Assembly: GCF_023195925.1 (NCBI RefSeq)
Contig: NZ_JALPRE010000006.1
Location: 496,001 to 560,000 of the forward strand
DNA length: 64,000 nucleotides
Source of the DNA: Aquimarina acroporae
GTDB taxonomy: Bacteria; Bacteroidota; Bacteroidia; Flavobacteriales; Flavobacteriaceae
Reading direction: 5' to 3'
How positions within the stretch are numbered: position 1 is the stretch's first letter; each line of letters begins with the position of its first letter. The notes under the pieces were generated by a model that ran no database searches, had not been told where the DNA came from, and worked only from the letters and a program-made list of their open reading frames with translations. The translations under genes were made by a program, and so were the position numbers. Positions 26,287 through 35,984 of the stretch are shown here, piece by piece.

Positions 26287-26832
26287 TTAAGGAACGAGAT
26301 ATGAACTTTTCCAATCGTTTCCTTCTTTAGAAAATAGAACGCGAATATGATTTGGGCGTTTAAGTCGTAAGTATTCGATTTTTTGAGGAATTAGTCGTAT
26401 TGCAGCAAAAAAGTTTCCCTGAGTTAGAAATTCAACGTTCTGGGGGTCTTTAATTTCTTTCCCAGGAGTATATTTTGAAGTGTAGTCTTTTTTAGATTTT
26501 TCAGGAATTTGCCCCCAAATAGCTCTTGTTTTTTCGGGATCTTCTATGAGTGTAGCCTTAGCTTCTATCGATAATTGAATTAATCTCTCTTTATCCAGAA
26601 AAAGTAAACTTACTATAGCATGCTTATTAATATGAGTTATTTTTTCAGATCTTTTATCGGTATATACGATGAGGTTCGATAGTTGATCTATCTCTCGAAG
26701 AACCACAGTTCTCAATCTGGGGGTGCCATTTTCATTTGTAGTAGCTAAGGTAAAATAACGAAAGGGATGTCCTGGAGTTTTGGCAGCTTCCTGAAGGTCA
26801 CGTATCAAGGAAGAAAAGATGATTTGAGTCAT
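26287..26832 (-). CDS. Pyridoxamine 5'-phosphate oxidase-like FMN-binding protein
   Basis: 181 aa, split-barrel flavoprotein fold: FRYFTLATTNENGTPRLRTV, VLREID, YTDKRSEKI, VSLLFLDKERLIQL and a C-terminal R-L-PQKIEYLRLKRPNHIR block. This matches the Alr4036-type pyridoxamine-phosphate oxidase-like family rather than authentic PdxH, because the C-terminal PdxH dimer motif is absent. FMN binding is likely; the substrate is unknown. Confidence 0.87.
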   Translation of the reverse strand: MTQIIFSSLIRDLQEAAKTPGHPFRYFTLATTNENGTPRLRTVVLREIDQLSNLIVYTDKRSEKITHINKHAIVSLLFLDKERLIQLSIEAKATLIEDPEKTRAIWGQIPEKSKKDYTSKYTPGKEIKDPQNVEFLTQGNFFAAIRLIPQKIEYLRLKRPNHIRVLFSKEGNDWKSSYLVP

Positions 26833-26878
26833 ATGTCGTGTAAATAATGATTAAAATTAATCAAAATAGAATAATTGC

Positions 26879-26906
26879 AAAAGGCATCTAATTTAGATGC
26901 CTTTTT
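26879..26906 (-). terminator. Terminator of the aerolysin-like lipoprotein gene
   Basis: AAAAGGCATCTA (26879-26890), 3-base loop, TAGATGCCTTTT (26894-26905). T-runs on both sides, so it may act in both directions. Confidence 0.85.
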
Positions 26907-26926
26907 CTATGATCAAGAGCTTTGTG

Positions 26927-28579
26927 TTAATTGTTGCATGTTCCCTCTATATCTTTTGAAATAGTTTCGGTTTCGATTAATCTGTTAATCAAGTTGGTCC
27001 CTCTCACAGTAACTTCTATAAAGTCACTTTGTACTTCAGTAATCACACCGGTAAAACTATTGAAAGCAAATTGTGTAGTTATTTCTTCTCCAGTTAGCGG
27101 TTTACCATCCTTTTGATATTTTCCTTTTATTCTAAATCTTTTTACATATGGTATCCTTACATTTTCATAAGTTTGGTAAACATCTGCAACAGTGATGGAA
27201 GTCCCAGGAGGTACCTCTTGTTTGCGTTCGGTTGAAATTTCTGTAGTTCTAGTTTCTTCAAAAGATCCAGATCGAGAACTCGTAGATGTTCTTGATTTAC
27301 TGAAGGAATAACTACCGGTTACCGAACTTTTTACAGATCCACCAGCACCAAAAAACTTAGTAGATACTTCCGCTTCAATGGTTACAGAGACAGCATACTC
27401 TTGCGTTGTACTCACCGACATAGACTCTTCCCAACCCATTACTTCTTTTGTTTCTAATGATTCAGATCGTCCTATTGTTTGTTCAAGACTACCACTGCTA
27501 CAGTTTCTCAAGGTACTATTATAGGCTTCAGATGTAGTCGATGGGGGAAGAATGGGATGCGTGAATTTTGAATCTATTGGTTGTATTTCCCAGTCTATGT
27601 CAAAGGATAAAATTCTAAAATAAACAGGTTCTGCATTACTAGTCCCTGCATTTAAACGATCATTAATTAGAGTTAATGGATTATTTGTAAATGTAGGTGT
27701 GATTGTATATAATCCTGCTGCCACTTTTTCAATTTTGAATTTGTAATTAGGAGGGGTTCCGGTATTATTTCCTCCATTTCTAATTAAGTTTGCTTTGCTT
27801 TGAATACGAAGCTCAGAATTTGCCGGCACAATATATAAGTAATGAATGTCATCTCCATTATGCACTGCTATAGTAAAAACTCCCTCTTCACCGGGGACTT
27901 CAACAAATCTATAGGTTGTAAAGGTCTCTGTATTCTCAGAATTATAATCTAGATCGGCTAATTTGCTAACTACTATTGGAGTATTGAGTAGTACGGTATT
28001 AGGGAACAATACTGAGTTTGGAGCTCCGTAGATTTCTTCGGTATCTGTATTCACAATTTGCATATAATGTTTTACATCTTCCCGTATACTTACTTTGGCG
28101 TAACGATCCTCTAAATTATCTGATGACATTTCTTCTTCGGCAGGGTTGGATACAAACGAAAGTTTAGAAATTTCTTTTGTAGATAATTCATTATCATTCT
28201 CATCAAATACCTTTATTGTAACAGGTACTCCGTTCTTGAGTTCTGTTTGGGCTTCTTCGGAAAGATTCTCGTTTTTAAAAGATAATGAGGCAATATTGTT
28301 GAACTCGTCAAAAACAATTTTTTGACTGTAATCCCCAGAACTTGCTGTTACCTGTATATCGGCAATAGTTGGTTTGTAACCTTTTCTGGCAATACCTCTA
28401 GCATTAATGATAATTCCTATTTCACCGGGATCGGTTTCAAATTCTTCCAAATCTATTCCTGGTAATTCTTCAACTTCTGTTGATGGCGGTTGTACTTCAT
28501 CTCCATCATCCTTGCTGCATCCCCATACGATTAATGTTATGAGAATAAGCATCCTTAAAATTTTTGTGTGAGTTTTCAT
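26927..28579 (-). CDS. Lipoprotein with aerolysin/ETX-MTX2-like C-terminal region
   Basis: 550 aa. Lipoprotein signal (Cys21, VWGCSKDD; Trp at -2 is unusual), an acidic linker, a beta region (about 35-160), a region about 165-340 with short repeated beta strands that could be a lectin-like trefoil, and a C-terminal part (about 368-490) of alternating polar strands very rich in Ser/Thr: MGWEESMSVSTTQEYAVSV, GSVKSSVTGSYSFSKSR, then VPPGTSITVADVYQTYENV. Pairs of Ser/Thr-rich strands before a V-P-P-G-T strand are characteristic of aerolysin-family pore formers. Pore formation is inference; the lipid anchor is unusual for such toxins. Single-gene unit with its own terminator, divergent from 28835. 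Confidence 0.6.
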   Translation of the reverse strand: MKTHTKILRMLILITLIVWGCSKDDGDEVQPPSTEVEELPGIDLEEFETDPGEIGIIINARGIARKGYKPTIADIQVTASSGDYSQKIVFDEFNNIASLSFKNENLSEEAQTELKNGVPVTIKVFDENDNELSTKEISKLSFVSNPAEEEMSSDNLEDRYAKVSIREDVKHYMQIVNTDTEEIYGAPNSVLFPNTVLLNTPIVVSKLADLDYNSENTETFTTYRFVEVPGEEGVFTIAVHNGDDIHYLYIVPANSELRIQSKANLIRNGGNNTGTPPNYKFKIEKVAAGLYTITPTFTNNPLTLINDRLNAGTSNAEPVYFRILSFDIDWEIQPIDSKFTHPILPPSTTSEAYNSTLRNCSSGSLEQTIGRSESLETKEVMGWEESMSVSTTQEYAVSVTIEAEVSTKFFGAGGSVKSSVTGSYSFSKSRTSTSSRSGSFEETRTTEISTERKQEVPPGTSITVADVYQTYENVRIPYVKRFRIKGKYQKDGKPLTGEEITTQFAFNSFTGVITEVQSDFIEVTVRGTNLINRLIETETISKDIEGTCNN

Positions 28580-28834
28580 ACTATAAACTGTTATTAATTA
28601 CTTTGATTTTGACGATCATGTTTTTTTGTTCAAAACAGACCAAGATCTGACTAGAACCAATGTTTCAAAATTGAGGGAGATCTACTAAAAGTAAAAGACC
28701 ATAAATACCGAAAATGCAAAACCGTGGAAAATACGTGTATGGTAGTGGTAAATCCTTGTTAAGGTATTGGTAATTAGTAAGAAACACTTTTTTTAAGTAG
28801 CTTTAAACAAGTGTAATCAATAAAACACATTAAC

Positions 28835-29614
28835 ATGGGAAATGCAATCACACAAAACAATGAAAAGTTAGATCCAGCAGCTTATCCACCCACGCGAGAG
28901 AAGTGGTGTGAAGAGGATGTTTTACAACTAGCGCATCATTTTCATAAATTGAATAGGGGGCAATATCAGCGAGTGACTTATTTTAAATTAAATCCTTCTG
29001 AGTTAAAAAGGTTTAATAAATTTTCTGAAAGGATAGCTAGCATTCGTATTTATCTGGCATTAGAACAAAAATATCGTAAAGAAAAAGTTTCATTTTGTCC
29101 TTATCTTCATTTAAATTATGATGAAAAAGATACCCCTGAGAGTCAAGGGGAGAAAATATTTTATCTAACCCCATGCCTAGAGCCTCGACCCAATGAATCC
29201 CGATTCAATAGGAAACAATTTACCGAGTCTTTGGTTCCCAAAATTTTTAAAGAGAAAATATGTGCAAATTGGGATAAAGTGGAAATGCACTTAATAGACG
29301 ACCTGTTTCATTGTTGGGGGGAGGCAAAATCTGAAGAGGGTAATATGCTAGGGACTATGCTTAGAGTAGAATTCTTCATGTTAGATGAGATAGTTCAAGA
29401 TATTATTCCGGAAAAAGTGGAGGCTATTCATCTTTATCCTGGCATAGACATGAATAAGTTTCAACATGAAGATGAAATTTCTTTTACGCCAGTACTGGGT
29501 GTCACTCCTCCTTTGCATCTGAATAGAGAAATGAGTGGAGTAGGTTTGATGGAGTCAAATGATGATGAGACCTATCTGGAGTATTCTAAACCGTGTCCTC
29601 CTACATGTCCGTAA
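28835..29614 (+). CDS. Unknown 259-aa cytoplasmic protein, first gene of a two-component unit
   Basis: No signal peptide or membrane segment. It starts MGNAITQNNEKLDPAAYPPT, has an N-terminal amphipathic part with HHFHKLNRGQYQRV, a middle with FCPYLHLNYDE and YLTPCLEPRPNESR, and ends in the Pro/Cys-rich SKPCPPTCP. Seven or so Cys are scattered without a zinc-finger spacing. I recognise no family. It lies 25 bases before a membrane protein, itself overlapping a histidine kinase and regulator, so it probably belongs to that signalling unit as input or output. Confidence 0.75.
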   Translation: MGNAITQNNEKLDPAAYPPTREKWCEEDVLQLAHHFHKLNRGQYQRVTYFKLNPSELKRFNKFSERIASIRIYLALEQKYRKEKVSFCPYLHLNYDEKDTPESQGEKIFYLTPCLEPRPNESRFNRKQFTESLVPKIFKEKICANWDKVEMHLIDDLFHCWGEAKSEEGNMLGTMLRVEFFMLDEIVQDIIPEKVEAIHLYPGIDMNKFQHEDEISFTPVLGVTPPLHLNREMSGVGLMESNDDETYLEYSKPCPPTCP

Positions 29615-29639
29615 ATCGTAGTCGTATAAATACTTAATA

Positions 29640-30290
29640 ATGAGTAAAACGCTTTTCAATATTCTAGGAGATATCTCATCTTTTATAGCTCTGTTACCAC
29701 TATTGGTCGCTGCATTTAAGTTCAAATCTTTGAATAATGTACAGCAGAAGCTTTTGTACATATTAATTGTTATTTTGATTGTAGAATCTATTTCTACCAT
29801 ATTATGGTACCAGAAAATAAATAATTTACCGGTTTATCATTTTTATACGGTAATTGAATTTTTACTAATCATGAATATTTATGTAGGTGAGTTATCTCAA
29901 GTGTATTCAAAACAACTTTTTGTATATTTAAGTATAATATTTACTGTCTTTGCTGTTATAAATACTATTTTTTTTCAGAACCTTTTTACATTCAATTCCA
30001 ACGTCACTACAGCGTTGGGAGTGATTGTAGTTCTTTTTGCGCTAAGTTATTTTTATAAGCTATTAAAAGAGGTTAAATACAGTAGTTTGGAAACGAACCC
30101 TATGTTTTGGATCAATTCAGGTTTCTTGATTTATTTTTCGAGTAATTTGATGTTGTTTTTCATTAATAATAATCTGTTTAAGGAGTCTACAGAAGCAAGC
30201 TACTTAGTTTGGGGACTCCATGCCGTTGTAAATATTATACTCATTATTTTTTATACCATTGCCGTATGGGTGAATCCGAAGAAGCAATAA
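29640..30290 (+). CDS. Polytopic membrane protein upstream of the kinase
   Basis: 216 aa with about six hydrophobic segments (near 12-27, 38-57, 67-82, 92-112, 121-138, 153-173, 188-210) and very short loops; ends AVWVNPKKQ. No enzyme motif. It resembles the small multi-pass proteins coded next to NarL-type kinases in Flavobacteriaceae, perhaps as a sensor partner. Its last 25 bases overlap the kinase start, which suggests translational coupling. Confidence 0.8.
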   Translation: MSKTLFNILGDISSFIALLPLLVAAFKFKSLNNVQQKLLYILIVILIVESISTILWYQKINNLPVYHFYTVIEFLLIMNIYVGELSQVYSKQLFVYLSIIFTVFAVINTIFFQNLFTFNSNVTTALGVIVVLFALSYFYKLLKEVKYSSLETNPMFWINSGFLIYFSSNLMLFFINNNLFKESTEASYLVWGLHAVVNIILIIFYTIAVWVNPKKQ

Positions 30291-31045
30291 CATTAAAGAT
30301 TGTAATGATTGGTATGGGAGTTATTTTTCTTCTTTCCCTGTCTGTGATTATTTTCTTTATTGTATATCAGCGAAGGCTTTTGGCACAGCAAAAAAAGCAT
30401 CAAAAAATAGCGTCAGAGTATCAAAAGGAACTACTTAGGACATCCATTTTGAGTCAGGAGGAAGAACGTACTAGAATTGCAAAAGAACTTCACGATGACG
30501 TAGGGGCTATGTTAACCACGACCAAATTGTATTTCGGGCAAATTACCCCAATTTTACCTCCAGAAGATCTTAATGAAATTATCCATAAAATGGGAGGTTT
30601 TTTAGACGATATGATTTATAGCGTAAGAACAATTTCTCAAGACTTAAGACCAGTAGTCTTAGAGAAATTGGGGCTCATTGAGGCAGTTCAGAGCTTGATG
30701 CAAACAATCAATGATTCCGGAAAAATCAAAATCAGGTTTTATGATAATACCACTTCTACAATTATGAAATCTAAAGAACTAAATATCTATAGAATTATTC
30801 AAGAGTTAATCACTAATACATTAAAACATGCTAAGGCAACATTAATCAATATTACAATGAAGAATGAAAATGAGGCTTTGGTAATTGTATATAGGGATAA
30901 TGGAATTGGTATAGATCAAAAGAGACTCGTAGAAAGTAAGGGCTTAGGCCTTAAAAATATAGAAAGTCGATTATCGGTAATTTCTGGATATATGGATTTT
31001 GTGCACACTTCTCAAGGGTTTGAAGTGAAGATTATTTTGAAATAA
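30266..31045 (+). CDS. Sensor histidine kinase, HisKA_3 / NarX-DegS type
   Basis: 259 aa from the ATG at 30266. One membrane helix (about 12-34), a coiled coil, then HisKA_3 with phospho-acceptor His76 in ERTRIAKELHDDVGAML, and a C-terminal HATPase_c domain with N box TNTLKHA and G box RDNGIGID plus GLGLKNIESR. There is no periplasmic sensor domain, so signal input may come through the neighbouring membrane protein. It overlaps the preceding gene by 25 bases; ATG 30305 is a weaker alternative start. The cognate regulator follows at 26 bases. Confidence 0.92.
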   Translation: MGESEEAITLKIVMIGMGVIFLLSLSVIIFFIVYQRRLLAQQKKHQKIASEYQKELLRTSILSQEEERTRIAKELHDDVGAMLTTTKLYFGQITPILPPEDLNEIIHKMGGFLDDMIYSVRTISQDLRPVVLEKLGLIEAVQSLMQTINDSGKIKIRFYDNTTSTIMKSKELNIYRIIQELITNTLKHAKATLINITMKNENEALVIVYRDNGIGIDQKRLVESKGLGLKNIESRLSVISGYMDFVHTSQGFEVKIILK

Positions 31046-31071
31046 GTAAACACATCGAAAAATAAAAGATC

Positions 31072-31725
31072 ATGGAAGAAATAAAATTGGGATTAATAGA
31101 TGATCATAATTTGTTTAGAGAAGGGATCAAGTTATTACTTAAAAAAATACCGGGTATACAATTGGTTTTAGAGGCCGTTAGCGGTAAAGATTTACTAGTA
31201 AAACTTAATGATGTTGTGCCTGATGTAATATTGTTAGATCTTGAAATGGGAGAAATGAATGGCGTAGATACAACTATAAAATTGAAGGAGCTTTATCCAG
31301 ATATCAAGATTATTATCCTTACGATGCATAAGGAAGAGAGGATGACCTCTTACCTTATGGAAATAGGTGCAAGCGGATATTTGCTAAAGGATACGAATCA
31401 ACAGGAATTGGAAGAAGCTATACGAGCTGTACATGAAAAAGGAATTTATTTTAACCCTTTTGTCTCTGAAGCTTTGTTGAAGGAACTAAAGAATAAAACC
31501 CATAAACCTCCAAAAATTGGGAAGAACTATTATCTAACCTCTAGAGAGTTAGAAGTTCTAGAATTAATTGCAAAAGAATGTACCACTGCCGAAATAGCAG
31601 AGCAACTTTTTTTAAGTGCTAGGACCATCGAGGGGCATCGAAAAAATTTAATTAGTAAGTTAGGAGTGAAAAATACTGCTGGATTGATCGTGAAAGCAAT
31701 AAAAGATAAAATAATTTCGGTCTAG
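31072..31725 (+). CDS. NarL/FixJ-type response regulator
   Basis: 217 aa. Receiver domain 1-120 with acidic pair Asp10/Asp11, phospho-acceptor Asp56 (VILLDLEMG) and Lys in LLKDTNQ; C-terminal LuxR helix-turn-helix about 155-215 (LTSRELEVLELIAKEC, FLSARTIEGHRKNLISKLG). Pairs with the kinase just upstream and presumably activates this unit and possibly the divergent lipoprotein gene. Confidence 0.95.
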   Translation: MEEIKLGLIDDHNLFREGIKLLLKKIPGIQLVLEAVSGKDLLVKLNDVVPDVILLDLEMGEMNGVDTTIKLKELYPDIKIIILTMHKEERMTSYLMEIGASGYLLKDTNQQELEEAIRAVHEKGIYFNPFVSEALLKELKNKTHKPPKIGKNYYLTSRELEVLELIAKECTTAEIAEQLFLSARTIEGHRKNLISKLGVKNTAGLIVKAIKDKIISV

Positions 31726-31832
31726 TACATCTAATTTTTTAAATAATATCTAAAATAAGTGCAGTTTTTCTAAAATAGGTATACTAGAATAAAATTATCT
31801 GGCTAAGGATTTCAGGGTTACTAATTTAATTT

Positions 31833-31840
31833 TATTTTTG
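31833..31840 (+). promoter_or_regulatory. -7 box abutting the guaA start codon
   Basis: TATTTTTG is an exact TAnnTTTG match ending three bases before the guaA ATG; the -33 position holds TTC instead of TTG. If used, the transcript would be leaderless or nearly so. Confidence 0.4.
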
Positions 31841-31843
31841 CCT

Positions 31844-33376
31844 ATGCAAAACAACAAGGTACTTATTCTGGACTTCGGTTCACAGGTTACACAACTTATT
31901 GGGCGTCGTGTAAGAGAGCTCAATATATATTCAGAAATACATCCATACAACAAACCTCCAAAAGATATCAATGATTATGGAGCTGTAATATTATCTGGTA
32001 GTCCATTGTCGGTTCGAGGAGATAATGTTGCACATCCAGATCTTTCAGAAATACAAGGAAAGAAGCCATTGCTAGGTATTTGTTATGGGGCTCAATACCT
32101 TGCGCATTTTGGTGGTGGTCAGGTAGCAGCTTCTAATACGAGGGAATATGGTCGTGCTAATTTGTCATATGTAAATGGTAATGAACTGTTTCAAAACATT
32201 TCTGAAGGCTCTCAAGTATGGATGAGTCATAGTGATACTATAAAGGAATTACCCACAAATGGTGTGCTTTTGGCTAGTACGCATGATGTAAAAAATGCGG
32301 CGTTCAAAATAAACGGAGAGGATACCTATGCAATTCAATTTCACCCAGAAGTTTATCACTCCAAAGATGGTACCCAATTGTTAAAAAACTTTTTGGTAGA
32401 TATTGCAGGAGTTGCTCAAGACTGGACTCCAGACTCTTTTGTTGATGAAACCGTTAAAAATCTTAAAGAACAGTTAGGCGATGACAAGGTTGTTCTTGGG
32501 TTGTCTGGAGGTGTAGATTCATCTGTAGCGGCAATGTTACTTCATAAAGCCATCGGAAAAAACTTATATTGCATCTTTGTAAATAATGGGTTACTTCGTA
32601 AAAATGAGTTTGTAGATGTGTTGGCACAGTACAAGGGAATGGGGTTAAATGTAAAAGGAGTAGATGCTTCGGCACGTTTTTTGGAAGCTCTTGCAGGTGA
32701 AAGTGATCCCGAGAAAAAGCGTAAAGCGATCGGACGTGTGTTTATCGAAGTATTTGATGATGAAGCGCATGCAATAGAGGATGTAAAATGGTTAGCACAG
32801 GGAACGATCTATCCTGATGTTATAGAAAGTGTTTCTGTTTCTGGAGGCCCTAGTGCAACAATAAAAAGCCATCATAATGTTGGTGGATTACCAGATTATA
32901 TGAAACTTAAGATCGTTGAGCCTCTTAAAATGTTGTTTAAAGACGAAGTAAGACGAGTAGGGGCTTCTATGGGAATGCATAAGGATTTATTAGGTAGACA
33001 CCCGTTCCCAGGACCAGGATTAGCGATTCGAATTTTGGGAGATATAACAGCAGAAAAAGTTGCTATTTTACAGGATGTTGATGCAATATTCATAAATGGT
33101 CTAAAAGAAAACGGCTTATATGATAAGGTTTGGCAAGCAGGTGCAATTTTATTACCTGTTCAAAGTGTAGGAGTTATGGGAGATGAAAGAACCTATGAGA
33201 ATTGTGTTGCTTTGAGAGCTGTTGAAAGTACCGATGGGATGACAGCCGATTGGGTAAATTTACCTTATGAGTTTTTGCAAAAAACTTCAAACGCAATAAT
33301 AAACCGGGTAAAAGGCGTTAATAGAGTAGTATATGATATAAGTTCTAAGCCTCCTGCAACAATTGAGTGGGAATAA
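31844..33376 (+). CDS. guaA: GMP synthase (glutamine-hydrolysing)
   Basis: 510 aa. Class I amidotransferase domain with catalytic Cys80 (GICYGAQ), His167 and Glu169; ATP-pyrophosphatase domain with SGGVDSS (221-227); C-terminal dimerisation domain ending in KPPATIEWE. It converts XMP to GMP with glutamine and ATP. ATG 31844 gives the usual [14 protein letters not shown] start; an in-frame TTG two codons earlier is not needed. It lies 57 bases before the LysM gene and could be co-transcribed with it. Confidence 0.97.
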   Translation: MQNNKVLILDFGSQVTQLIGRRVRELNIYSEIHPYNKPPKDINDYGAVILSGSPLSVRGDNVAHPDLSEIQGKKPLLGICYGAQYLAHFGGGQVAASNTREYGRANLSYVNGNELFQNISEGSQVWMSHSDTIKELPTNGVLLASTHDVKNAAFKINGEDTYAIQFHPEVYHSKDGTQLLKNFLVDIAGVAQDWTPDSFVDETVKNLKEQLGDDKVVLGLSGGVDSSVAAMLLHKAIGKNLYCIFVNNGLLRKNEFVDVLAQYKGMGLNVKGVDASARFLEALAGESDPEKKRKAIGRVFIEVFDDEAHAIEDVKWLAQGTIYPDVIESVSVSGGPSATIKSHHNVGGLPDYMKLKIVEPLKMLFKDEVRRVGASMGMHKDLLGRHPFPGPGLAIRILGDITAEKVAILQDVDAIFINGLKENGLYDKVWQAGAILLPVQSVGVMGDERTYENCVALRAVESTDGMTADWVNLPYEFLQKTSNAIINRVKGVNRVVYDISSKPPATIEWE

Positions 33377-33433
33377 AGTATATCTAATTAGTATCTATTT
33401 TTTTGAAATTCGGGAAACAAAAAGCTATTTTAA

Positions 33434-35608
33434 ATGAAGAAAATTTTGTTGATTTTTTTGCTGCTCACCATGGCTACAACAGCTTATGCACAGCAATATA
33501 AGAGTCATACCGTAGTTAAAGGGGAAAACGTATATCGTATAGCAAAGCGTTATAATACTACTCCAGAAGCTATATACAAAATAAACCCAACCGCAAAAGA
33601 CGGGATTAAAGAAGGAGAAATTTTGGCCATCCCTGTTACTGATGATCAGGAGTACAAAACTCATGTGGTAGAACAAGGAGATACGGTATATAGTCTTTCA
33701 AAAAAATACAATATAACTACAGAAACAATTTACTTGCTTAATCCCGAAGCGGTGAATGGTATTAATGTTGGGCAGGTGTTAAATGTAGGGAAACTTGAAA
33801 AAGAAGATCCAACTGCAATTGATGGTGCTCAAGAGCCTGGAAAAGATAACGTCTTAGATAGTCTTAAAGTAGTTCCTGAAGAGCGAAAGATTGTACGCTT
33901 TATTACACATAAAGTGAAACGAAAAGAGACATTGTACGGCATATCAAAGAAGTATGATATTACGGTAGAAGATATTAAGAAGCACAATAAAAGGCTATAC
34001 TCAGAACAGATCAAGAAAAAAGATCGTCTTAGAATACCCGTTTACGAGAAGGGTGCGCCCAAAAACGATATGATTGTTGATAGCGTAGCTTCAAGGATTT
34101 CTGCTACGACCAAATACATTGTAAAGCCGAAAGAAACAAAATATGGTATTGCAAGGAGACATGGGATTTCTATTGGGGAATTAGAACAACTTAATCCAAA
34201 TATGGATCCAGATTTCCCTATCGGCATGGAGATCATTGTTCCTACAACAATTTTTGTGTCACTGCAAGATTCTATACAGCCAGGTTTTCAGTTGTACGAG
34301 ATTCAACCTAAGGAAACGATGTTTAGTTTGGTTCGTCGATTAGATATCTCTTCGGATTCTTTACTAAAAATGAATCCTTATATCAAAGATGGTTTAAAAG
34401 CCGGTATGGTAATAACAATTCCAGAACAAAAAGCCATTGATACGCTATCTATTGATTTTGGACAGGAAAAATATGTAAACTTAGAGAAGAAGTTATATAA
34501 TTTCAAGCCCAAGAAAATAGCTGTTATGCTTCCTTTTAGTGTTGATACTTTAGATTTTAATGCGAGACAAGGAATAGAAGATTTACTTAAAAATAAACAG
34601 AGTTTAAGGATTTCTCTTGATTTATACAGTGGAGTGTTAGTGGCTATAGATTCGGCTAAAACTAAAGGGATTACTACCGAACTTAATGTGTATGATACTC
34701 AAAAGAATAAGAATCAGGCGTTTCTTAAGAAATTGATGCGGGAAAATGATTTTGAAGGCACAGATGTAGTCATTGGTCCTTTGTATCAATCGAATTTAGA
34801 GATAGTAGCATCAGAGCTTAAAAAATATGATGTTCCGGTATTCTCTCCGGCATCCAGGAGAGAGTCTAGTACTTATGATAATTTTTTTCAAACTCGTCCA
34901 ACCAATGAAATGTTACAGGAAAAAATCATCTCTTACGTTGAAAAGGATTCTACCGATAAAAACATAATCATTATTGTGCAACAAGGAAAGAAATATGAGG
35001 CTATAAAAGAGAAATTGATAGCCAAATTTCCTAATGCCAAAGTAGCAAAAATTGAAGAAGGTAATTATCTGTATGAAGTGCATTTAGGGAAGGTGTTGGT
35101 AGAAAATAAACCAAATTGGGTGTTTCTTGAATCGAGTGATGTGGCTATGATAAGCAACGTAATTCCGTTACTAAACGCAAAAGCAGAAAGTCATAAAATT
35201 ACATTGTTTACTACCGACAAAAATGGAGCCTTTGATGATGATAATATTAAAAATGAACATCTGTCTAGATTACATTTACATTATCCATCTGTGTTCAAGG
35301 AATTCGATGAAGATGAGCATGAAGATGAGAATGAAAAGAAAGATAAATCTTCATTTGCTTATAAATACAAAGATAGATTTGGAGTGTATCCAAACACTTG
35401 GGCGGTTCGTGGTTTTGATATCGCCTATGATGTTTTAATGCGATTAGGAACAGCAGATGATTTGTTTCATGCCGTTTCAGTAGAAGGAACAACCGAATAT
35501 GTAGAAAACAAATTCAACTATGCCAAAAAGCCGCTCGGAGGGTATTACAACAAGGCTACTTATTTGGTTAAATTTGGCGATGATCTAAAATTAAGCTTGG
35601 TAGAATAA
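33434..35608 (+). CDS. LysM-repeat protein fused to a periplasmic-binding-protein domain
   Basis: 724 aa. Signal peptide 1-20 (TTAYAQ), then five LysM-type repeats (about 23-66, 73-116, 155-200, 223-270, 283-330; for example SHTVVKGENVYRIAKRYN), then a type I periplasmic-binding domain (about 355-724) starting KIAVMLPFSVD. The repeats should hold it on peptidoglycan. This fusion is a Bacteroidota family; the ligand is unknown. The binding domain has a strongly acidic insert near 620. Probable envelope sensor or scaffold rather than a transporter, since no ABC genes adjoin. Confidence 0.9.
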   Translation: MKKILLIFLLLTMATTAYAQQYKSHTVVKGENVYRIAKRYNTTPEAIYKINPTAKDGIKEGEILAIPVTDDQEYKTHVVEQGDTVYSLSKKYNITTETIYLLNPEAVNGINVGQVLNVGKLEKEDPTAIDGAQEPGKDNVLDSLKVVPEERKIVRFITHKVKRKETLYGISKKYDITVEDIKKHNKRLYSEQIKKKDRLRIPVYEKGAPKNDMIVDSVASRISATTKYIVKPKETKYGIARRHGISIGELEQLNPNMDPDFPIGMEIIVPTTIFVSLQDSIQPGFQLYEIQPKETMFSLVRRLDISSDSLLKMNPYIKDGLKAGMVITIPEQKAIDTLSIDFGQEKYVNLEKKLYNFKPKKIAVMLPFSVDTLDFNARQGIEDLLKNKQSLRISLDLYSGVLVAIDSAKTKGITTELNVYDTQKNKNQAFLKKLMRENDFEGTDVVIGPLYQSNLEIVASELKKYDVPVFSPASRRESSTYDNFFQTRPTNEMLQEKIISYVEKDSTDKNIIIIVQQGKKYEAIKEKLIAKFPNAKVAKIEEGNYLYEVHLGKVLVENKPNWVFLESSDVAMISNVIPLLNAKAESHKITLFTTDKNGAFDDDNIKNEHLSRLHLHYPSVFKEFDEDEHEDENEKKDKSSFAYKYKDRFGVYPNTWAVRGFDIAYDVLMRLGTADDLFHAVSVEGTTEYVENKFNYAKKPLGGYYNKATYLVKFGDDLKLSLVE

Positions 35609-35984
35609 TTTTAAAATGTTAAAGTTTATAGGGGCTATCTAGGGTATTCTGCCTTGTGATAAATAAAATTGTGTCTTCCATAGTATAAAACCAGAATTTT
35701 ATATATATTTGAGAATCTTAAGGTTATCTTAAATCTATACTAATGTTTTCATAGAATAGGATTCCCTTGGCATCATAATTGATGTACTAGTTGTAAGGAA
35801 TACAAGTGGAAAATTAATTCCAAGTTAAGGTTCTAAATATTATGTATAATTTAAAAATACTCGTATATTAGAATCAAAAAATAAGGCTATTTTGCATTTT
35901 GCTCACAGTATTTGCCCCATATTGTGTCTTCAGCGATGTAAAATGGAAGAAAAATAACTTTGGTTGGGCATAATTGTTACAATT
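35609..35984. other. 376-bp intergenic region
   Basis: Only the -7 box at 35955-35962 stands out. No ORF, terminator hairpin or repeat that I can support. Confidence 0.5.
35955..35962 (+). promoter_or_regulatory. -7 box of the DUF922-DUF3820 unit
   Basis: TAACTTTG, exact TAnnTTTG, 22 bases before the ATG at 35985. No TTG at the expected upstream spacing. Confidence 0.5.

Noticed and set aside
33434..35608. LysM/PBP protein as part of an ABC amino-acid transporter
   Set aside because: No permease or ATPase gene is near and the LysM repeats point to a peptidoglycan-bound role.
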